From assembly GCF_002844395.1 (NCBI RefSeq), contig NZ_CP025197.1, positions 930,001 through 994,000 on the forward strand: DNA of 64,000 nucleotides, given 5' to 3'. Both the position numbers and the translations under genes were made by a program. This document shows, piece by piece, positions 48,691-57,536 of this stretch; within the stretch, counting starts at the first letter, position 1; every line of letters starts with the position of its first letter. The notes under the pieces are model-generated. The model did not search any database, was not told the DNA's origin, and saw nothing but the letters and a program-made list of their open reading frames with translations. This stretch comes from Acetivibrio saccincola. Lineage in GTDB: Bacteria > Bacillota > Clostridia > Acetivibrionales > Acetivibrionaceae.

Positions 48691-49434
48691 ATGTCACCTT
48701 ATAGCACAAAAAACAATAGTAGTGATAAAGAGAAATGTATACGTAGTGAGTTTTACAATTTATTTAAGAATAGTCCTATACCGGAAAATGAATTGCTTTC
48801 AAATCTGGGCCTTTACACCAACAGGCAAACCTTATCAAGAATACTTTTTATGAATGAGATTTATAAAAAAATAATTAATGTTCATGGAGTTGTTATGGAG
48901 TTTGGGGTAAGATGGGGACAGAACCTTGCATTATTTGAGAATTTCAGAGGTATGTACGAGCCGTTTAATTACAACAGAAAGATTATAGGATTTGATACCT
49001 TTAACGGTTTCCCATCGGTTACATGCATAGACAAAGGACTTAAAAAGGGTGATTATGGTGTATTTGAAAACTATGAGGAATATCTTGCGAAGGTGCTGGA
49101 TTATCATGAGTCAGAAAGCCCAATTTCACACATGAAAAAGTATGAATTGATTAAAGGAGATGCAACTGTAACCTTAAAAGAGTATTTAAAGAACAATCCC
49201 CATACTGTAATTGCATTGGCTTATTTTGATTTTGATATTTATGAGCCAACCAAGGAGTGTTTGAAATTAATAAAAGATCATATTACAAAAGGAACTATAA
49301 TAGGATTTGACGAACTAAACACAAGTGATTTTCCGGGAGAGACTGTAGCCCTTAAAGAAGTTTTAGGTCTGAGCTCTTACAGAATACAAAGGCTGCCGAT
49401 AAGCCCATTACAATCTTATATTGAAATTGATTAG
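48691..49434 (+). CDS. SAM-dependent methyltransferase (TylF/macrocin-like)
   Basis: The 247-aa product shows VMEFGVRWGQNLALF (SAM motif I), IIGFDTFNGFPSV (acidic loop), LAYFDFDIYEPTKECL (metal-binding Asp pair) and IIGFDELNTSDFPGE, all typical of TylF-like O-methyltransferases. Relatives are often misnamed crotonobetainyl-CoA transferase. In this cluster it could O-methylate the glyceryl side group or a sugar hydroxyl. GGGAGG precedes the ATG. Confidence 0.75.
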   Translation: MSPYSTKNNSSDKEKCIRSEFYNLFKNSPIPENELLSNLGLYTNRQTLSRILFMNEIYKKIINVHGVVMEFGVRWGQNLALFENFRGMYEPFNYNRKIIGFDTFNGFPSVTCIDKGLKKGDYGVFENYEEYLAKVLDYHESESPISHMKKYELIKGDATVTLKEYLKNNPHTVIALAYFDFDIYEPTKECLKLIKDHITKGTIIGFDELNTSDFPGETVALKEVLGLSSYRIQRLPISPLQSYIEID

Positions 49435-49458
49435 AAAGATAATATGTAGAGGTGATTT

Positions 49459-50511
49459 ATGAAGAACAAAAGAATTAAAATTGGGAATCGGGAAATCGGT
49501 GAGGGATGTCCCTGTTACATTATTGCAGAAATGTCTGCGAATCATGCAGGAGATTTGAACAGAGCAGTAGAAATAATACATGCAGCAAAAGAAGCCGGTG
49601 CTGATTGCATAAAAATACAGACTTATACGCCGGATACTATGACTATAAATTCTGATAAAAAGTACTTTCATATAGATGACGGCACTTGGAAAGGCGAAAA
49701 TTTGTACGGTTTGTATCAGAAGGCCAATACCCCCTGGGAATGGCATGGACGGCTCAAAGAAGAAGCTGAAAAAACAGGAATTCATTTTTTTTCAACTCCT
49801 TTTGACAAATCGGCTGTGGATTTTTTGGAGGAACTGGGGGTTGAGTTTTATAAAATAGCATCTTTTGAGATTGTAGACATTCCCCTGATAAAATATATTG
49901 CGTCAAAGAAAAAACCTATTATTATGTCAACAGGTATGGCAACTTTGGGAGAAATTGAGGAGGCTGTGGAAACCATTAAGGCACAGGGAAATAACCAATT
50001 CTGTCTTATGAAGTGTTCCAGTGCCTATCCGGCGGTACCGGAACAGATGAATTTAAAAACCATATCTCATCTGAAGAACACATTTAATGTTCCGGTAGGT
50101 TTGTCAGATCATTCTTTAGGTTCGGTGTCTGCAGTTGTGGCAGTTGCCATGGGAGCAAGCATTATTGAAAAACATTTTTGCTTGAGCAGAGAAATTAAAA
50201 GTCCCGATTCTACTTTTTCCATGGAACCGGACGAGTTCAAAAGAATGGTTGAAGATATAAGGGCTGCGGAAAAATCAATAGGGAAAGTAAGTTACAGTAT
50301 TTCAGAAAATGAAGCTGTCAGCCGCAGCCACAGAAGATCGATTTTTGTTGTGAAGGATATAAAAAGGGGGGAAGCATTTACAGAGGAAAACATAAAAGTA
50401 ATAAGACCTGCAGATGGTTTGGAGCCGAAATACTATGAACAGGTTTTAAACAGGAAGGCGTCAGAGAATATTGAAAGGGGGACACCGCTGAAGTGGACAA
50501 TGATAAGCTGA
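49459..50511 (+). CDS. pseI: Pseudaminic acid synthase
   Basis: The 350-aa NeuB-family enzyme has SANHAGDLNRAVEII, IKIQTYTPDTM and the PseI-type segment YGLYQKANTPWEW; a TIM barrel (1-280) is followed by the antifreeze-like SAF domain (from RSIFVVKDIKRGEAF). It condenses 2,4-diacetamido-2,4,6-trideoxy-L-altrose with phosphoenolpyruvate. The PWEWH motif separates it from NeuB and LegI. It overlaps the pseH start by 19 bp. Confidence 0.9.
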   Translation: MKNKRIKIGNREIGEGCPCYIIAEMSANHAGDLNRAVEIIHAAKEAGADCIKIQTYTPDTMTINSDKKYFHIDDGTWKGENLYGLYQKANTPWEWHGRLKEEAEKTGIHFFSTPFDKSAVDFLEELGVEFYKIASFEIVDIPLIKYIASKKKPIIMSTGMATLGEIEEAVETIKAQGNNQFCLMKCSSAYPAVPEQMNLKTISHLKNTFNVPVGLSDHSLGSVSAVVAVAMGASIIEKHFCLSREIKSPDSTFSMEPDEFKRMVEDIRAAEKSIGKVSYSISENEAVSRSHRRSIFVVKDIKRGEAFTEENIKVIRPADGLEPKYYEQVLNRKASENIERGTPLKWTMIS

Positions 50512-51104
50512 AAGACGGGTATGTAAGTTTTATAAATATTCTTGAGCTTGACGATATATATATTAAAAATTTGCGAGACTGGCGCAATCAGGATTTTGTA
50601 AGACAAAGAATGTTTAACCAGGAGATTATTACGGAAGAGGAACATGCCGGATTTATTGAGCATCTGAAGAATAATAAAGAAAAAAGATATTACATAAGCT
50701 TTTTGGGAAGCAGGCCTTTTGGTGTATTGTGTTATGATTTCGATAAAAAAAATAATAATCTTGAATTCGGTTATTACCTGATTGAGCAAGATCTTATAAA
50801 TAGCGGACTCGGAATAGTTATGGAGTATTCGTTGTTAAATCATGCGTTTTATGACTTAAAGGTAAATAAAGTGTTTTGCAGGACGCTTGCGAGCAATGAA
50901 AAGGTTGTGAGTTTGCATACGAAACTTGGTTTTGTGACGGAAGGAATATTGAAACAGCATGTAAAAACAATTGGGGGTTATGATGATATAACTTTACAGG
51001 CTATAACTGAAAGCATGTGGGCGCAAAAAAAGGAAAAGATTGAGAAGTATATTAGGGTAATAGTGGACATTGACAGAATTGGTCCTATAAACAGGGAGGG
51101 TTGA
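50493..51104 (+). CDS. pseH: Amino-sugar N-acetyltransferase (GNAT)
   Basis: The 203-aa GNAT protein has LRDWRNQDFVRQRMFN (the usual PseH start after a short leader), FGYYLIEQDL and the CoA loop region SGLGIVMEY, then LASNEKVVSLHTKLGFVTEG. PseH acetylates the 4-amino group of UDP-4-amino-4,6-dideoxy-AltNAc. The GTG start lies inside pseI, so the two are co-translated. An extra basic tail of about 25 residues after the GNAT fold is unexplained. Confidence 0.82.
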   Translation: MDNDKLKDGYVSFINILELDDIYIKNLRDWRNQDFVRQRMFNQEIITEEEHAGFIEHLKNNKEKRYYISFLGSRPFGVLCYDFDKKNNNLEFGYYLIEQDLINSGLGIVMEYSLLNHAFYDLKVNKVFCRTLASNEKVVSLHTKLGFVTEGILKQHVKTIGGYDDITLQAITESMWAQKKEKIEKYIRVIVDIDRIGPINREG

Positions 51105-51109
51105 TTTGA

Positions 51110-51325
51110 ATGGAAAAACTGATTGAATTGATGGCCGATGTATTAAATCTTGATAAAGAGAGTATAAGTCTTGAAACTACAAGAGAAAACATTCCTGCAT
51201 GGGATTCACTAAATCACATCAGATTGGTGGCTGAGGTTGAAGAACAGCTAAACATAAAAATTCCTTTTGAAAAAGTACCGGATATAAAAAAAGTTGGTGA
51301 TTTTCTAAATTATATTAAGGAGTGA
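51110..51325 (+). CDS. Acyl carrier protein 2
   Basis: 71 aa with the phosphopantetheine serine S33 in AWDSLNHI and the usual four-helix pattern. GGGAGG lies 9-14 nt upstream. It is immediately followed by (and overlaps at the stop) the FkbH-like gene, so it is most likely the carrier loaded with glycerate. Confidence 0.87.
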   Translation: MEKLIELMADVLNLDKESISLETTRENIPAWDSLNHIRLVAEVEEQLNIKIPFEKVPDIKKVGDFLNYIKE

Positions 51326-51330
51326 TTGCT

Positions 51331-52977
51331 TTGAGACTGTCAGTGCTTTCTAACATAAATCTGGATTCTCTTGTCGGCAGGTTATCAAAGCTCAATGATG
51401 TATACAAAACCGAAGGGTACGGAACGTGGGTACAGGAGATAATCAACCCTAATTCCGGGTTGTATTCTTTTGGACCGCAGGCGGTTTTTATTATTATTGA
51501 CGGAGAAGAAATGTTCAAAGGTCAAAGTAGAAATAACAGCACAATTGATATGAATATAAATTATATTGAAGAAACAGTAAAAAACAATCCTGATATAACC
51601 TTCTTTGTAAGTAATATCGATTTATGGACAAGAAAGATTGATAGTGCAAAGGCCGGCTCAAAGGAAAGAGGGCTTGAATTCCTGTGGGAAGATGGCCTTT
51701 TTTTGCTAAGCAGGAAATATAGAAATCTATATGTTTTTGATTTGAAAAGCATTGTGGAGGATATAGGAAGAGAACAGTTTTACTCTAAGAAGTTATGGTA
51801 TTTAGGCGGAATAAAGTTCTCGATGAAGGCAGAAAAAGTGTTGGAGCAGTATATAAACAGATGTGTTGATTCTGTTAAAGGCAAAAGGAAAAAGTGTATG
51901 GTCTTAGACCTAGATAACACCTTGTGGGGTGGTGTTGTAGGGGAAGTTGGTATGGAAGGAATAGAACTATCGGATTATAAGGAAGGAGCCAGATATAAGG
52001 ATTTTCAAAAAAAGCTGAAAGAAATAAAAGATTTAGGAATAATACTTGCTGTGGTGTCTAAAAACAATTTTGATGATGCGATAAAGGTTATAAGAGAACA
52101 TAAACACATGGTACTGAAGGAGGAAGATTTTGTTGCACTAAAAATAAACTGGGATTTGAAATCTCAAAACATAAGGGATTTATCCGAAGAGCTCAATATT
52201 GGTCTTGATTCCATTGTATTTATTGACGATAATCCGGTGGAAAGGGAAAGCGTAAAAAGAGAACTGCCTGAGGTAACGGTTCCTGGTTTTCCGCAAGATA
52301 CTTCGGAGCTTTTGAATTTTGCGGTTGAACTTTATCATAATTATTTTTATACATTAGATATAACGGATGAAGATACGGTGAAAACCGAAATATATCGTCA
52401 GAACATGAAGCGAAGGGATGCACAAAAATCCAGTGCTTCTTATGAAGACTTTTTAAAATCTTTAGAAACCAAGATCGAGATTCGTAGGATAAGTGCAGAA
52501 AATGTTCAAAGAGCTGCTCAACTTACGCAAAAAACTAATCAATTCAACTTGACTACAAAGAGATATAGTGAACAGGAACTCTTGGCTTTGATAGATGAGG
52601 AGGGGTTTGAAGGATTTGTAGCTTATGTCAGTGATAGATTTGGCGATAACGGCATGGTCAGTGTTGTAATAACAAAACGTAAGACCGACACTGAAATTGA
52701 ATTGGATACGTTTTTGCTAAGCTGCAGGGTTATGGGCAGGTTTATCGAAGAGCAGATAATAGGTTTTATTGAAGATTTATATAAAAAGTCGGGATATAAA
52801 AGGTTGGTTACATACTATAAACCCACGGAAAAAAATGCTCCGGTAAAGGATTTTTTTGAAAGATTGGGCTATTCGGTTTTAGATGTGGATTCAGCAGGCA
52901 ACAAAAAATACATTCTGGATCTGGAAAAATCAAGCATAGACTCCAGAAAGAAATTCGGGGAGTTGATGATATTATGA
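51331..52977 (+). CDS. FkbH-like HAD-IIIC glyceryl-ACP synthase
   Basis: I choose the TTG at 51331 because AAGGAG (51317-51322) is 8 nt upstream; a GTG at 51322 overlaps that site. The 548-aa protein has an SGNH-like N-terminal half, the HAD motif VLDLDNTLWGG near 190, SKNNFDDA and IDDNPVERESVK, and a C-terminal GNAT-like part (RVMGRFIEEQIIGF). FkbH proteins take 1,3-bisphosphoglycerate and load D-glyceryl onto an ACP. With ACP 2 directly upstream the pair is complete. Confidence 0.88.
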   Translation: MRLSVLSNINLDSLVGRLSKLNDVYKTEGYGTWVQEIINPNSGLYSFGPQAVFIIIDGEEMFKGQSRNNSTIDMNINYIEETVKNNPDITFFVSNIDLWTRKIDSAKAGSKERGLEFLWEDGLFLLSRKYRNLYVFDLKSIVEDIGREQFYSKKLWYLGGIKFSMKAEKVLEQYINRCVDSVKGKRKKCMVLDLDNTLWGGVVGEVGMEGIELSDYKEGARYKDFQKKLKEIKDLGIILAVVSKNNFDDAIKVIREHKHMVLKEEDFVALKINWDLKSQNIRDLSEELNIGLDSIVFIDDNPVERESVKRELPEVTVPGFPQDTSELLNFAVELYHNYFYTLDITDEDTVKTEIYRQNMKRRDAQKSSASYEDFLKSLETKIEIRRISAENVQRAAQLTQKTNQFNLTTKRYSEQELLALIDEEGFEGFVAYVSDRFGDNGMVSVVITKRKTDTEIELDTFLLSCRVMGRFIEEQIIGFIEDLYKKSGYKRLVTYYKPTEKNAPVKDFFERLGYSVLDVDSAGNKKYILDLEKSSIDSRKKFGELMIL

Positions 52978-53374
52978 GGATACACCATCTTGGTTATGCA
53001 GTTAAAAGTATGGATGTTTCCATTGAGGAATTTGTAAAATTGGGATATGAGAGAGTAGGAGAAACCGTAGCTGATGAAGCAAGAGGGGTTATGATTCAGT
53101 TTATGAATCTTGGGAATTACTGTATAGAGTTGGTTGCACCGAGAATGCCGCTTCTTCAATAAACGGCATTATTACCAAATTGGGCAATACTCCGTATCAT
53201 ATATGCTATAGTGTTGATAATATAGATGAAGCGGTTGAGAGACTGAAAAATGAAGGCTATGTTTTGATGGAGAAACCCTCCTGTGCGATTGCTATTGATT
53301 CCAATAAGGTTGCATTTCTTTATAACAAGCATATGGGAATAATTGAACTGGTAGAAGAAAACGAACATGTTTAA
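52974..53374 (+). pseudogene. VOC/glyoxalase-fold protein with a single-base frameshift
   Basis: Frame one encodes MRIHHLGYAVKSMDVSIEEF up to NYCIELVAP. A missing A in GAGAATGCC (about 53145) shifts the frame, and the rest continues as NAASSINGIITKLGNTPYH, then ICYSVDNIDEA to the end at 53374. Restoring one base gives a normal methylmalonyl-epimerase-like VOC protein of about 133 aa. The ATG overlaps the FkbH-like stop. Its role in the cluster is unclear. Confidence 0.82.
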
Positions 53375-53401
53375 TGAGAATAACATATGTGAGAGGTTAG
53401 T

Positions 53402-54484
53402 ATGCTGAATATAGGAATTAGAGCTGACGGCAGTACCAATATCGGCATGGGTCATATAATGCGTTGCCTGTCACTGGCCAAGGGATTTAGAGATGCCGGT
53501 GCCAAAGTATATTTTATGAGCCGGTATGAACAGGGAACAGCAAGAATACGGCAGGATGGGTTTGAAGTTATCGAAATGCCATACCGAAAGAGCGAAAATC
53601 CAAAAGGCTTTTCCTATGGAGATATTTCCGAGCTAAAAGAGGATGCACAGCAGATAATAGCCGGTATTAAGGCATTTAACTTGGATGTGTTAATCGTTGA
53701 CTCTTACAATGTAACCGAAGAGTTTTTTTTAGAGTTGAAGACCCATGTAAAAAAACTTTGCTACATTGATGATGTGAATAAATTCCCATATCCTGTGGAT
53801 GTTTTGATAAATGGAAATATTACCGGAACGACCTTAAATTATATCAGATACAGCAATGACCAGCTTATGCTTTTAGGCTTGAAATACAATCTTATAAGGG
53901 ATGAATTCAGAGGCTTGCCTGAGAGAATAATAAACAGGGAAGTAAAAGAAATAATGATAACAACGGGGGGCTCCGATCCCTTTAATCTAAGCCTAATACT
54001 GGCTAACATAATTCTGTCGGATGAAGGATTTAAAGGTATAAGGCTTAATATAGTTGTCGGAAGCGGGTTTACCGATGTCGATAATCTTAGAAAACTGTGC
54101 AAAATCAATAAAAACGTAGTTCTGTATGAGAATGTATCGAGGATCTCTGAAATAATGCTCAGGTCAGATATGGCCTTATCGGCCGGAGGAAGTACATTGT
54201 ATGAGCTTTGTGCCTGCGGGACACCTACCTTGGGGATTGTGATTGCCGACAATCAGAGGGAAGTAGTGGATATGTTGGCTTCTGAAGGCTACATTACCAG
54301 TCTTGGATGGTACAGCGAACTTTCAGACCGTAAAGTATTGGATAGTTTAAAGCTTTTGTGTAAAGATTATGACAGGAGGGTATCCGTTAGCAGAAAGATG
54401 CAAAAACTGGTTGACGGAGAAGGAGTAAGGCGTGTAGTTGAAGAAATAATGAGAACAGGGAGAAACACAAATGGACAGAATTAA
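53402..54484 (+). CDS. pseG: UDP-sugar hydrolase PseG
   Basis: The 360-aa GT-B-like protein starts IGIRADGSTNIGMGHIMRCL, a PseG hallmark with the catalytic His in MGHIMR. It has ITTGGSDPFN and DMALSAGGSTLYELCACGTP. It removes UDP from UDP-2,4-diacetamido-2,4,6-trideoxy-L-altrose by C-O cleavage, giving the substrate of PseI. It overlaps pseC by 14 bp. Confidence 0.9.
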   Translation: MLNIGIRADGSTNIGMGHIMRCLSLAKGFRDAGAKVYFMSRYEQGTARIRQDGFEVIEMPYRKSENPKGFSYGDISELKEDAQQIIAGIKAFNLDVLIVDSYNVTEEFFLELKTHVKKLCYIDDVNKFPYPVDVLINGNITGTTLNYIRYSNDQLMLLGLKYNLIRDEFRGLPERIINREVKEIMITTGGSDPFNLSLILANIILSDEGFKGIRLNIVVGSGFTDVDNLRKLCKINKNVVLYENVSRISEIMLRSDMALSAGGSTLYELCACGTPTLGIVIADNQREVVDMLASEGYITSLGWYSELSDRKVLDSLKLLCKDYDRRVSVSRKMQKLVDGEGVRRVVEEIMRTGRNTNGQN

Positions 54485-55640
54485 TAATGCAAAGTTTATT
54501 CCTTACGGACGGCAGTGGATTGATGAGGATGACATTAACGCTGTCATTGAAGTATTAAAAGGCGATTATTTAACCACCGGACCGAAAATCAGGGAATTTG
54601 AAGAGAAGTTGGCACAGTACACCGGTGCAAAATATGCTGTTGCAATTTCAAACGGTACTGCGGCACTTCATGCTGCTTGTTTTGCAACCGGAATAAAAGA
54701 GGGGGATGAGGTAATTACAACCCCTATTACCTTTGCTGCTTCAGCCAACTGTGTGCTGTATATGGGGGCAAAGCCCGTATTTGCCGATATAAATCCTGAG
54801 ACTTACAATATTGATCCGGACGAAATAAGGTCTAAGATAACTGAAAGAACCAAGGCTATTATTCCGGTTCACTTTACCGGTCAGCCTTGTGATATGGATG
54901 AAATACAAAAAATTGCACAAGAATATAATCTTACAATAATTGAAGACGGAGCCCATGCTCTTGGAGCAGAATATAACGGGAGAAAAATCGGGAGCATAGG
55001 AGATATGACCACTTTTAGTTTTCACCCGGTGAAAAATATCACAACCGGTGAAGGTGGAGCAATTACAACAAATAATGACGAGTTATATAAGAAACTTGTA
55101 CTTTTCAGGACCCATGGTATAACAAGGGACAAGGATATTTTATTAAAAGATAAAGGTCCGTGGTATTATGAGCAGCAACATTTAGGCTATAATTACAGGA
55201 TTACGGATATTCAGGCTGCACTGGGTATCAGCCAGTTGGACAAGCTGGAAAGGTTTCTTGCCGTAAGAAGAGATTATGTCAGAAAATATAATGAAGCTTT
55301 CAGTGCGGTAGAGGAGGTAGAAACTCCTTATCAACTTGAAAACACAAATTCTGCATGGCATTTGTATATTATAAAGCTTAAACTGGAAAAAATGAATTGT
55401 GGCAGAAGGCAGGTGTTTGAAGAGCTTAACGAAAGAGGAATAGGAGTAAATGTCCACTATATTCCGGTATATTACCATCCTTATTACAGGCAGTTGGGCT
55501 ACAATAAAGGCTTATGCCCGAGAGCGGAAGAGCTTTATGAAAGCATAATAACCCTTCCGTTGTTTCCTAGAATGGAAAAAGAAGATGTTGAGTACGTAAT
55601 TTCAAATGTGAAAGAGGTAATCCAAAACCATGCAATATAG
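54471..55640 (+). CDS. pseC: PLP aminotransferase PseC
   Basis: The 389-aa DegT/DnrJ/EryC1 enzyme starts FIPYGRQWIDEDDINAV and has AVAISNGTAALHAACFA, IEDGAHALGAEY, and the PLP lysine in SFHPVKNITTGEGG (around residue 187). GINVHYIPVYYHPYY completes the PseC pattern. It aminates the 4-keto group of the PseB/C5-epimerised product. It is in the same operon as pseG. Confidence 0.92.
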   Translation: MDRINNAKFIPYGRQWIDEDDINAVIEVLKGDYLTTGPKIREFEEKLAQYTGAKYAVAISNGTAALHAACFATGIKEGDEVITTPITFAASANCVLYMGAKPVFADINPETYNIDPDEIRSKITERTKAIIPVHFTGQPCDMDEIQKIAQEYNLTIIEDGAHALGAEYNGRKIGSIGDMTTFSFHPVKNITTGEGGAITTNNDELYKKLVLFRTHGITRDKDILLKDKGPWYYEQQHLGYNYRITDIQAALGISQLDKLERFLAVRRDYVRKYNEAFSAVEEVETPYQLENTNSAWHLYIIKLKLEKMNCGRRQVFEELNERGIGVNVHYIPVYYHPYYRQLGYNKGLCPRAEELYESIITLPLFPRMEKEDVEYVISNVKEVIQNHAI

Positions 55641-55655
55641 AGAGGATGATGTGAT

Positions 55656-56642
55656 TTGAATATACTGGTTACAGGCGGTGCAGGATTTATCGGCCGTTGG
55701 GTGGTTAAGAGGCTTTTGGATGACGGTCACAGGGTTTGGGGTTTAGATGACCTTTCAAACGACCGGGTGTCAAATTTAGAAGAGTTTTTTGACAACCCCA
55801 ACTTTGTTGAATTTATTGAGGGTGATATAAAAGACATTTGTGCTCTTGAGAGGCTTTTCGAAAACAAATTTGATATTTGCTATCATTTGGCGGCTAGTAT
55901 TAATGTGCAGGACAGTATTGATGATCCTGGAACGACATTTCAAAATGATACGGTAGGAACCTTTAATGTGTTGGAGCAATGCAGAAAACACAATACCAAA
56001 ATTGTATTCATGAGCACCTGTATGGTTTATGACAGGGCAACCGATGAAAACGGGATAACCGAAGAACATCCTGTAAAGCCGGCTTCTCCTTATGCTGGCA
56101 GCAAAATTGCAGGGGAGAATATGGTGCTTTCCTACTGGTATGCCTATAAGCTGCCGGCAGTGGTTATACGACCCTTCAACACTTATGGCCCCATGCAAAA
56201 GTCCAGCGGTGAAGGTGGTGTTGTAGCGATTTTTATTAAGAGAAACCTTGAAGGACTTTCTCTCAATATTTACGGTGATGGCTTCCAGACCCGGGATTTG
56301 CTTTATGTTGAGGACTGTGCGGATTTTGTTGTAAAAGCCGGTTATTCTGACAGGGTAAACGGCGAAATAGTCAATGCGGGGCTTGGAAGGGATATAACCA
56401 TAAATGACCTGGCACTTTTGATAGCTCAAGATAAGAGTAAAATAAAGCATGTTCCTCATATACATCCTCAAAGCGAGATACCGAAGCTTTTATGTAATTA
56501 TCGAAAAGCAAAGGAACTTTTAGGATGGTCGCCGAAGACGAATTTAGAAGAGGGAATAATTAAGACAACCGAGTGGATAAAAGAGCAGATGGAGCTTGAA
56601 ACCGCAGGGTGTTGCGGAGGCAAAGCTCTAAGTATGAGGTAA
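55656..56642 (+). CDS. NAD-dependent sugar epimerase/dehydratase (extended SDR)
   Basis: The 328-aa protein has TGGAGFIG at 7-14, a STCMVYD catalytic-Ser region, YAGSKIAGE with Tyr near 147 and Lys near 151, and RPFNTYGP. It resembles GalE/WbpP-like 4-epimerases. It starts with TTG at 55656 preceded by AGAGGATG. It is the last gene of the cluster, before a terminator. It lacks a PseB-like signature, so it is unlikely to replace the lost dehydratase. Confidence 0.82.
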   Translation: MNILVTGGAGFIGRWVVKRLLDDGHRVWGLDDLSNDRVSNLEEFFDNPNFVEFIEGDIKDICALERLFENKFDICYHLAASINVQDSIDDPGTTFQNDTVGTFNVLEQCRKHNTKIVFMSTCMVYDRATDENGITEEHPVKPASPYAGSKIAGENMVLSYWYAYKLPAVVIRPFNTYGPMQKSSGEGGVVAIFIKRNLEGLSLNIYGDGFQTRDLLYVEDCADFVVKAGYSDRVNGEIVNAGLGRDITINDLALLIAQDKSKIKHVPHIHPQSEIPKLLCNYRKAKELLGWSPKTNLEEGIIKTTEWIKEQMELETAGCCGGKALSMR

Positions 56643-56663
56643 TTAAGTATGAGGTAATAAATA

Positions 56664-56707
56664 AAAGGATGTGGGAAACCTGCCAAATGACAGATACCAC
56701 ATCCTTT
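56664..56707. terminator. Bidirectional terminator after the glycan cluster
   Basis: AAAGGATGTGG (56664-56674) pairs with CCACATCCTTT (56697-56707) and is followed by A5T5. It ends the pse operon and the convergent minus-strand fragment. Confidence 0.88.
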
Positions 56708-56715
56708 AAAAATTT

Positions 56716-57135
56716 TTATGGTCTATCCTTTATTTCAATATACCATTCACTATAATTTTCCCATTTGGTACCCTTTTCTATTTTCTGTGAGTTTTCATTA
56801 TCGAACCTTGAAAAATACAGTTTATTGCCATACTCATTCAAATCCCAATAAAATGTTTTTAACTCGTTTTTAAAATTATCAACCATTTCACTGTCCCTAA
56901 TTGAAGTGATAAATTTGTAAGAAGGCTTGGCATCACCCCATACCTCAACCGTTGTTGCTGCCTCTTTCCCTAAAAAATTCGGAATGTCGTTTGTTGAAAG
57001 AGTTTCACCTACCGGAGGAGTGGTATAAATATTCCCGGACTCTTTAAATAAAGCATATCTTCCGTAATTTTTCGATGTAGGAAGCATGCACACATAAGAA
57101 GTTCCCATGAAAATATCCGATGTAAATTCAAAATT
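56716..57135 (-). pseudogene. Unknown protein, 5' end removed by IS91 copy 4
   Basis: About 140 codons remain (from INFEFTSDIFMGTSYVCM to YSEWYIEIKDRP). The frame continues to the right only into the IS91 passenger. The sequence is mixed alpha/beta with several aromatic residues and no motif I recognise. The native start and any signal peptide are lost. Confidence 0.6.
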
Positions 57136-57140
57136 AATAA

Positions 57141-57534
57141 ATGAGGAGGTCAAAAGGTGAAGGATCATTGACCTATATTAAAAGACTTAAAAAATATCAA
57201 GTACGGTATGACGTAAGTATAGATGAGAACGGAAAAAGGATACAGAAGGCTTCATATTTTTCTAAGAAAAAAGATGCAATTGCCTTTATGCAAGATGAGT
57301 TAAGTGCTCTAAATAGGGGCAAATATGTATCCCTGTCAAACGAATCGCTATACTCCTACTGCAAAAAATGGTATGAACTATACAAAGAACCAACGCTAAC
57401 AAAAATAAATACAAAGGAAAAATATAAATACACGCTTAATAGAATTAAAGGGCTATCGGTAGGTTCGGTTCGTTTAATGGATCTATCAAGCGAGATATTG
57501 CAAAGAGCATATAACAAAATGAAAGCTGATATAT
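57141..57534 (+). pseudogene. Tyrosine recombinase N-terminal fragment (copy in IS91 copy 4)
   Basis: Same sequence as 27617-28010, with arm- and core-binding domains only. It has no native ribosome site here because the joint lies directly upstream of the ATG. Confidence 0.8.
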
Positions 57535-57536
57535 TC

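Noticed and set aside
55656-56642. Replacement PseB activity by the last cluster gene
   Set aside because: Its motifs (TGGAGFIG start, RPFNTYGP) are those of GalE-like epimerases, not of the inverting 4,6-dehydratase PseB.
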